A stretch of DNA of 47,759 nt from positions 1 through 47,759 of the forward strand of contig ONQE01000003.1 in NCBI GenBank assembly GCA_900319925.1. Direction: 5' to 3'. The stretch comes from an uncultured Bacteroidales bacterium (GTDB lineage Bacteria; Bacteroidota; Bacteroidia; Bacteroidales; WCHB1-69). Under the pieces are notes generated by a model. The model was not told the DNA's origin, ran no database searches, and saw only the letters and a program-made list of their open reading frames with translations. Numbering within the stretch: position 1 is the first letter of the stretch; the number at the start of each line of letters is the position of its first letter. A program made the translations under genes and the position numbers. Below, one piece after another: positions 34,916 to 43,215 of this stretch.

Positions 34916-36112
34916 ATGAGTATTGTGAAACGAATACCCAAGCCTATGCATAAAGCTCTACCCGTTCTGTTCCTGCTTTTCTCCGCTTTTCCTTCACTGT
35001 TCGCAACACCGACGGATACCTTGCGTGTGACCACCACCGTTTGTGACAGCATCGCCTGGTTTGGCGAGATGTACACTCACGACACAGTCGCCCAGCATTT
35101 GGTCACCCACGAGGGAGGGCGCGACACGGTGTACATTCTCACCCTCTATGTGAACCAGACGGTGTACACCGACATTTACGACACAGCCTGTCTCTCGTAC
35201 GACACTATGGGGCAGACCTATACGACTTCCGGAGACTATGAATTGGAACGCTATCAAACCGCCAACGGTTGCGACAGTGTGGTGATGCTTCATCTTACAA
35301 TCATCCAGCCGCCTCAGGCACACGCGATTATTGGCGATACGCTCGTCTGCCGCGGACAGCATGTCACATTCTTCTATCCCACCGACTACTCCCCCGAATA
35401 CTACTGGTACCAGTGGTATTTCGCCCCGTCGAGTCCCATGGGCACCAATGTCTCTTCCATCGTCTGGAATGTTGGGGATGACAGTCCCAGTTCCGTCGCG
35501 GTGGGGATGCAGGTTATTGACGTGCAGCATCACTGCGTTGTCATTGACACCCTGCTCGAGGTTCGGGTGTGCGAGGAGTCGTCTCCTGCCGGCGCGCAGA
35601 TTGTCCGGAAGTCGAATTCCAACATCTTGATATGCAATGCCGTGGAAGATCCGTCGGGCATCGTCCATTACCGTTGGGGGCGCACGGACAAGCAGACTTA
35701 TGAGGAAGCGGCCTGCGATTGTGATTTCAACTACTACCAATATGAGACCCCGATCAACACGGACTTGTACCTCTATTGGGTGGAAACCTACCTGATTCAT
35801 GGCGATGTCATCTGTCGGAACAGGACATACTATGCGCAACCGACCTTCTCCGGCATTGATTCGCACGACTCTTTCGACGTGATAGCCTGTTTGCAAGGGA
35901 ATCGCCTTCTGATTCAGGCGGACAACCCGTCGGCGGAACGGATTGAGGCCACTCTGTATGACATGACTGGAAAAGCTATCGCCCAGTGGGATCTCGGTTC
36001 CGAAACATCCGTCCGGCGGCAATTGCCATTCCAGTACCCTGGCGGCGTGTATCTCTTGAGCGTGCAGGCCGGCACCCATCGTCACACCACCAAAATCTTT
36101 GGCCAGCGATGA
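34916..36112 (+). CDS. Secreted surface protein with T9SS type A sorting domain
   Basis: 398 residues from ATG 34916; ATG 34946 gives an equally good signal (MHKALPVLFLLFSAFPSLFA), so the start is uncertain by ten residues. The frame extends upstream to 34829 but that lacks a sensible signal. The mature N-terminus has two copies of a motif common in Bacteroidales surface proteins (VCDSIAWFGEMYTHD and NGCDSVVMLHLTI). Cys-rich Ig-like material follows (ACDCDFNYY). The C-terminal 75 residues (VIACLQGNRLLIQADNPSAE ... GGVYLLSVQAG ... TKIFGQR) form a T9SS type A sorting domain. Its stop overlaps the ATG of the next gene by four bases, so it opens the long operon that ends with protein kinases. Confidence 0.85.
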   Translation: MSIVKRIPKPMHKALPVLFLLFSAFPSLFATPTDTLRVTTTVCDSIAWFGEMYTHDTVAQHLVTHEGGRDTVYILTLYVNQTVYTDIYDTACLSYDTMGQTYTTSGDYELERYQTANGCDSVVMLHLTIIQPPQAHAIIGDTLVCRGQHVTFFYPTDYSPEYYWYQWYFAPSSPMGTNVSSIVWNVGDDSPSSVAVGMQVIDVQHHCVVIDTLLEVRVCEESSPAGAQIVRKSNSNILICNAVEDPSGIVHYRWGRTDKQTYEEAACDCDFNYYQYETPINTDLYLYWVETYLIHGDVICRNRTYYAQPTFSGIDSHDSFDVIACLQGNRLLIQADNPSAERIEATLYDMTGKAIAQWDLGSETSVRRQLPFQYPGGVYLLSVQAGTHRHTTKIFGQR

Positions 36113-37671
36113 GAAAGTTTAGAGTCATATTGAGCATGGCATTATGCCTTTTCAGTGCCATCGCCTGCTTTTCGCAGACGGCCAGGGATGTGATGGATGC
36201 CAACCAGAAAGTATATGAGCTGGTGGAATCGTACATCGCCAATGCGGATCTCACTGACCGCTATGCTCAGAAATCAGGCTCTTTCCGTAACCTATTCGCA
36301 AGTCAGGAGGCCACCGTCTATATGGACCATATCGACTGGTTCAACAATGCCAACCGCAAGGACACCACCGATCTGGCCAGCTACTGCGATTTCTACTCAC
36401 GGCAGCAGGGCACATTCACGCAGTTCGGGATTTCGGATGTGCGTATTGACTACCAAGGTGTGTCGGACGGTGAGATGGACTATACTGTGGGACTGACCAA
36501 GAAGTACACTATTCCCGGCGATGACCAACCGGTGGTGAGCCCGTTGGTCTTGCATGTGGTTTACAATCCCGCATCCAAGGTGGCCAAAATCACCCGAATT
36601 GAATGTTCGCGTCCCGACAGTCGTATGCGGCCGCATATTTCGGCCAACTACAAGAGGTATGACAATGCCCCGTATATTCCTAAGACGTTGAAGGTGAACA
36701 ATATCGACGGCTCCTACATCCACTTGGATGAACAAATCCGTCCCTTGTCAGTGGAAGTGTACAGTCGGTTGTCGGGCAAGAACTGCGCCACCTACAGTTA
36801 TGATTTCGAAGCGCAGACAGAGCCGGTGCAGCACCACACCATTTCCGTGTCAACGGTGAAGAATGCCGTTGGCTTTGAGGTGGGCTATGCGCAGTCGCTG
36901 GGTGAACCGGAGTATAGTGTGCCGGCAGATTACAGCGGACATTTCAATGCTCCGGAATACAGTGAGCGCGTTTTCCATATCGGTGCCGTTTACCAGCGGC
37001 AGCTCTTCGCCCGCAACCGCCACCGCATCTCCTTGGAGACGGGTGTAGCGTTTGATATTGACTGGCAGCGGCTTACTGTTGGCAATTATAAGGAGTCTCG
37101 CGAGGCTGTTGACCCCGACGGAGATGCCTACACGCGTCTTACGACCTTGGCGGATTTTCTCGAGAGAAGCCGCGGGTTGGATGTGGCTGTGCCCGTTATG
37201 GTGCGCTATGACGGTTACGTGACCCCTTCGGTTTCGTTGTTCGCGGCCGTTGGCATCCGTGGCGGCGCGTTCCTTTCCGGCGTGTCCACAGCTTTCTTTG
37301 ATGCCTTCTACGCAGGTCAGTACGGTCCCGAGTACTTCAATGTCCTGATTGACCAGAACCACTACTACGACTTCGGTCGGTTCGACGTGAACGGGATTCA
37401 TGATGAAAAACCTGCTTCTCCCCGCTGGCACCTTGACGCCCTTGCGCGGGTGGGTGCGCAGTTCTTCTTCACGGCCGACAAACGCTGGTCGGCGGAACTT
37501 TCCGTGGGAGGCCGATACGGTCTGCTCGACAAGTCTCAGGAATCGCTCACCCAAACAGCTTCCCCCTGCGTTTCCCCTGACAAAGACACCTTCAATTCCG
37601 CATTGCGGAGCCTTACTGCCCGTCCGCCCCTGTTCATCGAATTCCAAGCCAAATTGTTGTACAACTTTTAA
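36109..37671 (+). CDS. Secreted, probably outer-membrane, protein of unknown function
   Basis: 520 residues from ATG 36109, which overlaps the upstream stop as ATGA; the frame is open further upstream but that part shadows the previous gene. Signal peptide MRKFRVILSMALCLFSAIACFSQ. The N-terminal half (about 25-240) is a soluble-looking domain. The C-terminal half (about 250-520) alternates aromatic and polar residues, contains YDGYVTPSVSLFAAVGIRGG and ends in LLYNF. A terminal Phe after beta-strands is typical of outer-membrane barrels. No family was recognised. Translational coupling to the T9SS protein suggests a shared envelope complex. Confidence 0.75.
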   Translation: MRKFRVILSMALCLFSAIACFSQTARDVMDANQKVYELVESYIANADLTDRYAQKSGSFRNLFASQEATVYMDHIDWFNNANRKDTTDLASYCDFYSRQQGTFTQFGISDVRIDYQGVSDGEMDYTVGLTKKYTIPGDDQPVVSPLVLHVVYNPASKVAKITRIECSRPDSRMRPHISANYKRYDNAPYIPKTLKVNNIDGSYIHLDEQIRPLSVEVYSRLSGKNCATYSYDFEAQTEPVQHHTISVSTVKNAVGFEVGYAQSLGEPEYSVPADYSGHFNAPEYSERVFHIGAVYQRQLFARNRHRISLETGVAFDIDWQRLTVGNYKESREAVDPDGDAYTRLTTLADFLERSRGLDVAVPVMVRYDGYVTPSVSLFAAVGIRGGAFLSGVSTAFFDAFYAGQYGPEYFNVLIDQNHYYDFGRFDVNGIHDEKPASPRWHLDALARVGAQFFFTADKRWSAELSVGGRYGLLDKSQESLTQTASPCVSPDKDTFNSALRSLTARPPLFIEFQAKLLYNF

Positions 37672-37683
37672 GCCCGTAAAGCC

Positions 37684-38262
37684 ATGCGAAAGTCGATTAT
37701 TCTGATAATGATGCTTATGGCCGCCTTTGCTGCGCGGTCGCAACAATTCGTCTTCTTCTGCGTGAACTTAGGTGACCACACTGACGGCGACTATGTGGCC
37801 GGTGTGATCGACGGGGCACTGAAACAGTTGGGCCAGCAGGATGAGTTTGTGATATATATCCGCGGTGGCGTGAACCGGGACGGCAAGGTTTTCGACGCTG
37901 TCCAAATTACCAACCGCGAGGAGTGGGAAGAAGCCAAGGGGTTGCTCGACTACATCGACCGATGCTCGGTGCTCGCACCCTCGGAAGTGGATATGCTCAA
38001 ACGTATATTCCAAAGCCGTTACGATGTTGTTGGACAGAAACTTAACCCGAAAAAGTCCGTCACGGTTTACTGGTTTGGGGACGAACAGTACTACCGCAAC
38101 TACGGCCGCACGCTCTTCCTGCCGTTCTACTTCGCCACCAATGGTGTGACGACGTGGCGTAACGGCTATCTCTACGGGGATACCCGGCAGATGAAAGTCT
38201 CCAGCGTGCAGGAGAGAATCGGTGCATCGGAGTATTCACTTAACAATGTGACAGTAAAATAA
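37684..38262 (+). CDS. Small secreted protein of unknown function
   Basis: 192 residues with signal peptide MRKSIILIMMLMAAFAARSQ. The mature part begins with a strand-turn pattern (FVFFCVNLGDHTDGDYVAGV) followed by FVIYIRGGVNRDGKVFDAVQ, an alpha/beta-looking fold I cannot place. It starts 12 nt after the barrel-like gene and ends 6 nt before the zinc-ribbon/FHA gene. It is therefore the last exported product before the signalling block and could be the sensed or regulated envelope component. Confidence 0.7.
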   Translation: MRKSIILIMMLMAAFAARSQQFVFFCVNLGDHTDGDYVAGVIDGALKQLGQQDEFVIYIRGGVNRDGKVFDAVQITNREEWEEAKGLLDYIDRCSVLAPSEVDMLKRIFQSRYDVVGQKLNPKKSVTVYWFGDEQYYRNYGRTLFLPFYFATNGVTTWRNGYLYGDTRQMKVSSVQERIGASEYSLNNVTVK

Positions 38263-38268
38263 ACGACT

Positions 38269-39207
38269 ATGATATGTAAATTTTGTGGACTTAACAACGC
38301 CGACGATGCCGCTTTCTGCAGCAGGTGCGGCTCCCCTCTGAGAGAAAACCGGCCGGCAGCTCCAGCGGCTCCTTCCGTTGACCTTGCCGTTGACGACGAT
38401 AAGAAGACTATGCGGATGGAAGTCCGTCCTAATGAGTCTCCCGCCGGAGGCATGATGAAACACGACTGCGGCTACCCGCTGTTGCCGGGCACACAGGTGT
38501 GCCCCAAGTGCCACAAACCTGTGGCCGGGGCTTCCGCTTCATCTACTACGCCTCCAATCGATGACGCGAAGAAAACCGTGGTGATTACCAACCCCGCACA
38601 GCAGGTGCAGGGTGCTGACCCGAAGGCGACGGAACGGTTCGTCACACCCGGGCAAGGGGTGTCCGCCCCCAAAGTGACACAACCAGTCTCCGCACCCGAT
38701 CAGGGCTATTCCAACCCAAAGAAAACGGAGCGTTTTCAGACCCCAGGGGCAGAGGATACTGTCGGCATGGATCGGCCATACAATCAGCAAGACGCAGCCA
38801 AAAAGACCCAACGCTTCGAGTATCCCGGCTATCAGCAAGGCGGTGTGGACAAGAGAACGGTCAACATCCACCAGATGAAGCAGGAATCGAAAGCTTGCGA
38901 GGCAGACCCCATGCCTGAACCGCAGTGTTCTTTGAAGCCCATAGCCCGAATAGGGGAGATGGCATCACCCGCCAAAAATGATTTCACTGGCGGGAACGTC
39001 ATCCTCAATCGACAGAATACCGATCCAGAGAACCCCACTATCACCTCGCGCCAGCAAGCGCTGCTTACCTTCGAGAACGGCAAGTGGTACATAGAGGACA
39101 AGAGCGCGTACAAAACCACGTACATCAGGGTGACGAAAAAAACTGAAATCCAGGATGGCGACATCATCGGATTGGGAGACCGCGAATTCGAATTCACCAC
39201 CAAATAG
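38269..39207 (+). CDS. Zinc-ribbon and FHA-domain protein with repeated Lys-x-Thr linker motifs
   Basis: 312 residues, cytoplasmic (no signal). Two zinc ribbons: CKFCGLNNADDAAFCSRCG (about 3-21) and CGYPLLPGTQVCPKC (about 66-80). A long Pro/Gln/Lys linker (about 90-210) follows. The C-terminal FHA-like domain (about 225-312) contains ILNRQNTDPENPTITSRQQ. The FHA phosphate-contact Arg and Ser appear kept, but the usual His is Gln and the usual NGT is replaced, so it is divergent. The linker and flanks hold six Lys-x-Thr motifs, Thr 47, 103, 121, 153, 180 and 197, three of them in near-identical RF-x-x-PG settings. These are candidate kinase sites or FHA ligands. It begins 6 nt after the upstream stop and ends 11 nt before the kinase-FHA gene. 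Confidence 0.85.
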   Translation: MICKFCGLNNADDAAFCSRCGSPLRENRPAAPAAPSVDLAVDDDKKTMRMEVRPNESPAGGMMKHDCGYPLLPGTQVCPKCHKPVAGASASSTTPPIDDAKKTVVITNPAQQVQGADPKATERFVTPGQGVSAPKVTQPVSAPDQGYSNPKKTERFQTPGAEDTVGMDRPYNQQDAAKKTQRFEYPGYQQGGVDKRTVNIHQMKQESKACEADPMPEPQCSLKPIARIGEMASPAKNDFTGGNVILNRQNTDPENPTITSRQQALLTFENGKWYIEDKSAYKTTYIRVTKKTEIQDGDIIGLGDREFEFTTK

Positions 39208-39218
39208 TCATTCAGGAT

Positions 39219-40514
39219 ATGGCCGAGAACTACTTTGGAGAGAAATGCGACTTCAAGCCGGGCGAATACGTCAACAGCCGTTACCGCATGGAGAAAGTCT
39301 TGGGCGAGGGAAGCTTCGGGCTGGTGCTCAAGGTGTTGGACATACGCGATAACCAGCCGTATGCGATGAAGATTCTGCCCTTGTGGAAACGTACCAACGA
39401 CGAGAAACCCGAATTGGTGCAGCGTTTCAAGATGGAGTTCGACACCGGTCGCATCGACAGCCCCTATCTGGTGCATTCCCTGGTGTATGACTATGTGAAG
39501 GGCAACCCCTGCATCGTGATGGAGTTCTGTCAGAAGGGCAACCTCTACAATCTCGTGGAGAAAGGAGCACCCAACTACGAGCGCATTGCCAGTCAGATCC
39601 TCTATGGATTACAGGCCTTGCACCGGAGTGGCAAGGTGCATCGAGACCTCAAACCCGAGAACATTCTGGTGAAAAGCGACGGCAAGGTGGCTCTCTCCGA
39701 TTTCGGTACCGCCGGAGCCATCGCTTCCATCCCCTTGTGGAAAAGGATTCTCAACAAGGTGGACATTTTCGGCACGTTCGCCTACATGGCTCCGGAGCAG
39801 ACACGTCCCAAGAAGGCCAATGCCACCGTGCTGCCCACCACCGACATCTTCTCATTCGGAGTGGTACTCTATGAAATTCTTTTCCGCGAGTTGCCTTTCG
39901 GGAAACTCGACGGCGAACAAGACTTGCAACCGTACATTGACAAGGCTGTGGCCGGGATGTGGAAACGTGACAAGCTTCACTATATGCAGCATCTCCGCCA
40001 ATGGGAACCCGTGTTGGTCGGCTGCCTCGAACCTGACTACGAGAAGCGTTTCCAAAATGTGGACGAGGTGTTGGCGCACATTCCGCAGCGCCGCGAACAG
40101 CAGTATGTAATGCCTACGCCCGTTGCCGACTACAACATGGATCTCAGTCGCGGTGTCGTGCTGAAGGTGATGCAGGGCGAGGAACACGGCACTTGCTACA
40201 ACCTCAACGACTTTTTGCGAGAAGGCAAATATCTGGTCACTGGCGGTCGCCTCAACAAACGCATCAAGAACGACATCAACATCCGCGACTTCAATACGAC
40301 CTATATCTCTCGTCCGCATTTCACTTTGGAGTACAACCCCGTCAACAAAAGTTGGTTTTTGCGTGACGGCCAATGGAATGGCACAGAGTGGTTGAACTCG
40401 CTCAACGGTACTTACGTTAACTCACGTGAAATCAAAGGAATGGAGGGCGTTGAGCTCAAGGCTGGCGACATCATCTCCATCGGCGAGGTGAAGATCAGGG
40501 TCGAAGGTGTGTAA
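39219..40514 (+). CDS. Ser/Thr protein kinase fused to C-terminal FHA domain
   Basis: 431 residues, soluble. Hanks-type kinase at about 20-290: glycine loop LGEGSFGLVLKV, Lys in YAMKIL, catalytic HRDLKPEN (141-148), DFG in SDFGTAG, and YMAPEQT. All catalytic residues are present and it is of the RD class, so activation-loop phosphorylation is likely. The C-terminal FHA domain is at about 315-431: SRPHFTLEY and LNGTYVNSREI are canonical, predicting phosphothreonine binding. Kinase-FHA fusions can recruit their own phosphorylated substrates. The zinc-ribbon protein upstream and membrane FHA-protease downstream are natural partners. Confidence 0.92.
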   Translation: MAENYFGEKCDFKPGEYVNSRYRMEKVLGEGSFGLVLKVLDIRDNQPYAMKILPLWKRTNDEKPELVQRFKMEFDTGRIDSPYLVHSLVYDYVKGNPCIVMEFCQKGNLYNLVEKGAPNYERIASQILYGLQALHRSGKVHRDLKPENILVKSDGKVALSDFGTAGAIASIPLWKRILNKVDIFGTFAYMAPEQTRPKKANATVLPTTDIFSFGVVLYEILFRELPFGKLDGEQDLQPYIDKAVAGMWKRDKLHYMQHLRQWEPVLVGCLEPDYEKRFQNVDEVLAHIPQRREQQYVMPTPVADYNMDLSRGVVLKVMQGEEHGTCYNLNDFLREGKYLVTGGRLNKRIKNDINIRDFNTTYISRPHFTLEYNPVNKSWFLRDGQWNGTEWLNSLNGTYVNSREIKGMEGVELKAGDIISIGEVKIRVEGV

Positions 40515-40563
40515 TCAAAAATAAGACAAATTCAATCATTATTCACTAATAAATCGTATTATT

Positions 40564-42063
40564 ATGGCTAATCAAACGACAGAATTCAAAAGAACGGTTT
40601 CCGGAACCATCAACTCCGGTATGCGCTCCGTGTTCGGCGGTGAAGGCAGACGCTACTTCATCATCGAGCACAAAGACGATTCGGCGTTACACCGTCGTGG
40701 CGAGCAACAGAAGATGATTGTTGACGAGGTGTTCATCGGCCGTGACAAGAAATGCCAGGTGCTCATCGACGAGCAGTTCGGCACGGTGAGCCGCGAGCAT
40801 GCCGTCATCGTCCGCGATGGCGACCGCTGGAAACTCATCCACCGCAGCAGCACCAACGACACGTTCGTGAACGGTCAGCGCGTGATGGGCGAGCAGTACT
40901 TGCAGAACGGCGACGAGATCCAGCTCTCCTACAACGGTCCTCGTCTCGGCTTCATCATTCCGCAGGGCGACCAGTCCTTCGTGAAGTCCATCGGCATGAC
41001 CGCCCGTCTGAACCTCTTCCGCCAACAGGCCCTTCGTCCTTACAAAACCGCTCTCACCCTGCTCACCATCCTTTTCTGCCTTGCCGTCGCCGGCCTTGTC
41101 ACTGGGCTGGTATTGGCTAATAAGGAAACGAAAAAGACCCAAGATGAGCTGGTCCAAGTCAAAAATGACGCTGCTGAAGCCCAAAAATTGGCCAATGAAC
41201 AGATTGCAGATCTTAAGGACAGGATCGCAAGAGTTGGCCGCGGTGGCGGTGGCGGCGGGAAAGTCGTCAACACTCACGGTTCTGGTCAGTCTGTTGTGGG
41301 CTTCACGGGCGAGTTGAAACCGTTCGAATCATACGTTTACTTCGTGAAGATGACAAAGCTGATTTTCTCCGCAGAAGAAGGCACTGATGCCTACGAAATC
41401 ATCGGCGACCGCTGGGAGTACCACTTCAAAGAGAGTGAGATTCCGATTGCCACGGGTTTCGTCACCAGCGACGGCTACTTCTATACTGCCCGCCATGTTG
41501 TGGAACCGTGGGCTTATTGGGCCAATATCGAGAGCCTCAACCCCTTCACCTTGGCTAACATTCTCTTCCAAATGGGGGCCACTATCGATGCTACTATCGA
41601 GGCGGAGAACAATATTGGTGACAAACGGGTGATGAACTACTCCGACTTCAATGTGGTGCGCAAGAATGACGTCACCGTTGATATTGGCGATGGTTATTCC
41701 ATCTATTTGGCCAACGGCAGCGACTATGCCTACAAGCGTATCAATATCAACAGCAACATCCAGCCCAGCCCGCAACTCTCCAAGTCCATTCCCGCAGGTA
41801 CCCGTCTTGAGGTGCTCGGATTCCCGAATGGCCGCGGCGGCGACAAGAACGACATCCGTCCGCAATACACCTATGCTACCACCTCTAATGACGGCTTGCT
41901 GCACAATGTGATTCCAGTCACCGGTGCCAACTTTGAGCCCGGCAATAGCGGCGGTCCCGTTTTCTACAAAGAGGGTAACAATTACTACGTCGTCGGCTTG
42001 GTCTCCACAACCCATGGACGCAGCAGCGGCAGCATTGTTCCGTTCTCAAATATCGGACACTAA
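40564..42063 (+). CDS. Membrane protein with cytoplasmic FHA domain and extracytoplasmic trypsin-like serine protease
   Basis: 499 residues. FHA domain at about 45-135 with VFIGRDKKC, TVSREHAVI and TFVNGQR, all canonical. One membrane helix at about 163-186 (ALTLLTILFCLAVAGLVTGL). A short coiled stretch and a Gly-rich hinge (RGGGGGGK, about 222-229) follow, then a trypsin/DegP-like protease from about 255. The probable triad is His311 (YTARHVVEP), an Asp (about 369 in NDVTVD) and Ser462 (PGNSGGPVF). No PDZ domain is present. The layout suggests that phosphothreonine binding inside the cell sets protease activity or assembly in the periplasm, or the reverse. It starts 49 nt after the kinase-FHA gene. 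Confidence 0.9.
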   Translation: MANQTTEFKRTVSGTINSGMRSVFGGEGRRYFIIEHKDDSALHRRGEQQKMIVDEVFIGRDKKCQVLIDEQFGTVSREHAVIVRDGDRWKLIHRSSTNDTFVNGQRVMGEQYLQNGDEIQLSYNGPRLGFIIPQGDQSFVKSIGMTARLNLFRQQALRPYKTALTLLTILFCLAVAGLVTGLVLANKETKKTQDELVQVKNDAAEAQKLANEQIADLKDRIARVGRGGGGGGKVVNTHGSGQSVVGFTGELKPFESYVYFVKMTKLIFSAEEGTDAYEIIGDRWEYHFKESEIPIATGFVTSDGYFYTARHVVEPWAYWANIESLNPFTLANILFQMGATIDATIEAENNIGDKRVMNYSDFNVVRKNDVTVDIGDGYSIYLANGSDYAYKRININSNIQPSPQLSKSIPAGTRLEVLGFPNGRGGDKNDIRPQYTYATTSNDGLLHNVIPVTGANFEPGNSGGPVFYKEGNNYYVVGLVSTTHGRSSGSIVPFSNIGH

Positions 42064-42078
42064 TCAAATCCATGCAGT

Positions 42079-43146
42079 ATGAAACGAATCAGTTTGATAT
42101 TGTTGCTGATCTCTGCCATCCTGATCAGCAACGCCCAACAGGTTGTTCCAGACATCCGTAAGAACAAAGGGAAAAACAAAACGAAAACGGAACAGCAGCA
42201 GACGGGCAAGGACAATGCCGACAAGTCTGCCACCGATGATATGCACACGGTGCCTGCCCTCAACCCTTCCGGCAACGGCGGTGCCGCCACCTCGGATGCT
42301 GAGTATGCTTTGTTGCGCCAGGCTATCGACAATGCCTTCTTGGTGGTTAAGGCCAGCTACAATGTGCGCGACAAAGAGAGTGGCTCGAATGTCACCGGCA
42401 CCGAATTTTTCAGCACGGTCTATTGTGTCATCCCGCTGTTGCCCTACGGTTTTGGCGTGGATAACCGATTCCTCAAACCTTGGAAGTCCGACCCCCAATA
42501 TGATGCCAGCAAGTATGGCGACGATTTGGTGTCGGTCGATAAGTTGGAGTACAAGAAGCTCAAAGATGCCGTCTTTGTTCCCTACCAGTTGAACAAAAAC
42601 GCAGGGGAGGCATTGGCTCCCGGCTTTTTCCATGTGACAGACACCACGTTCCAAAACCAAGGTTTGCGCGTGGAGGTCGGGAACGGTGCCAAGACGGGCT
42701 ATATGGTCTGGTTTTATGTGGACCCCGAGACTAAGGATGTCCGCTACAATGTGGTGCCGGCCAATGTCACGTTCAACGAGAACAGCATTTTCAATGTGCG
42801 CCAACCGGCCAATCCCGAAACAGTGATTGGTGGTGCTTTCTTGAACTTGAATGCCGACGAACCCGGTTGCCTTCGCCTCAACTTGATGGGCGTTGCCCGT
42901 CTCGATCCCTACGGTGGCAAAAAATGGGAGCTCGTGAAACTACAGTCGCTGCCCTTGCCCCCGGTGAAGGCAAAACCTGCGGAACCCGTGAAACACAGCA
43001 AGGAGGAAGCAAAGCCTGCTACCGGCACCCAGGACGAGAGCATTATCCCAGATCAGTCTAAAACTAAAACGTCTAACAAGGACAAAAAGAAAAAGGCAGA
43101 GAAGGATAGCCCCAAGTCCAAGGACACTAAATCCAGCAAGAAGTAG
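42079..43146 (+). CDS. Secreted protein with Lys-rich C-terminal tail, unknown function
   Basis: 355 residues with signal peptide MKRISLILLLISAILISNAQQ. A basic, Gln/Lys-rich spacer (about 25-70) precedes a globular domain (about 75-295, with ALLRQAIDNAFLVVKASYNV and LAPGFFHVTDTTFQNQGLRV). The tail (about 300-355) is mostly Lys, Ser, Asp and Glu, as in proteins that bind polyanions or peptidoglycan. No family was recognised. It lies between the membrane protease (15 nt gap) and the PP2C gene, so it may be a substrate or inhibitor of that protease. Confidence 0.75.
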   Translation: MKRISLILLLISAILISNAQQVVPDIRKNKGKNKTKTEQQQTGKDNADKSATDDMHTVPALNPSGNGGAATSDAEYALLRQAIDNAFLVVKASYNVRDKESGSNVTGTEFFSTVYCVIPLLPYGFGVDNRFLKPWKSDPQYDASKYGDDLVSVDKLEYKKLKDAVFVPYQLNKNAGEALAPGFFHVTDTTFQNQGLRVEVGNGAKTGYMVWFYVDPETKDVRYNVVPANVTFNENSIFNVRQPANPETVIGGAFLNLNADEPGCLRLNLMGVARLDPYGGKKWELVKLQSLPLPPVKAKPAEPVKHSKEEAKPATGTQDESIIPDQSKTKTSNKDKKKKAEKDSPKSKDTKSSKK

Positions 43147-43194
43147 GACAAATGTTCTGGAATCTCAAATAACGAGTAATCCAGCACTTTGTCC
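43146..43194 (+). other. Intercistronic hairpin ahead of the PP2C gene
   Basis: GGACAAA (43146-43152) pairs with TTTGTCC (43188-43194), and CTGG (43157-43160) with CCAG (43181-43184). There is a small bulge between and a 20-nt loop. No T tract follows, so it is not a classical terminator. It may mark an RNA-processing or attenuation point inside the operon. Confidence 0.45.
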
Positions 43195-43215
43195 AAGAAT
43201 AACTAAAGTCACATA

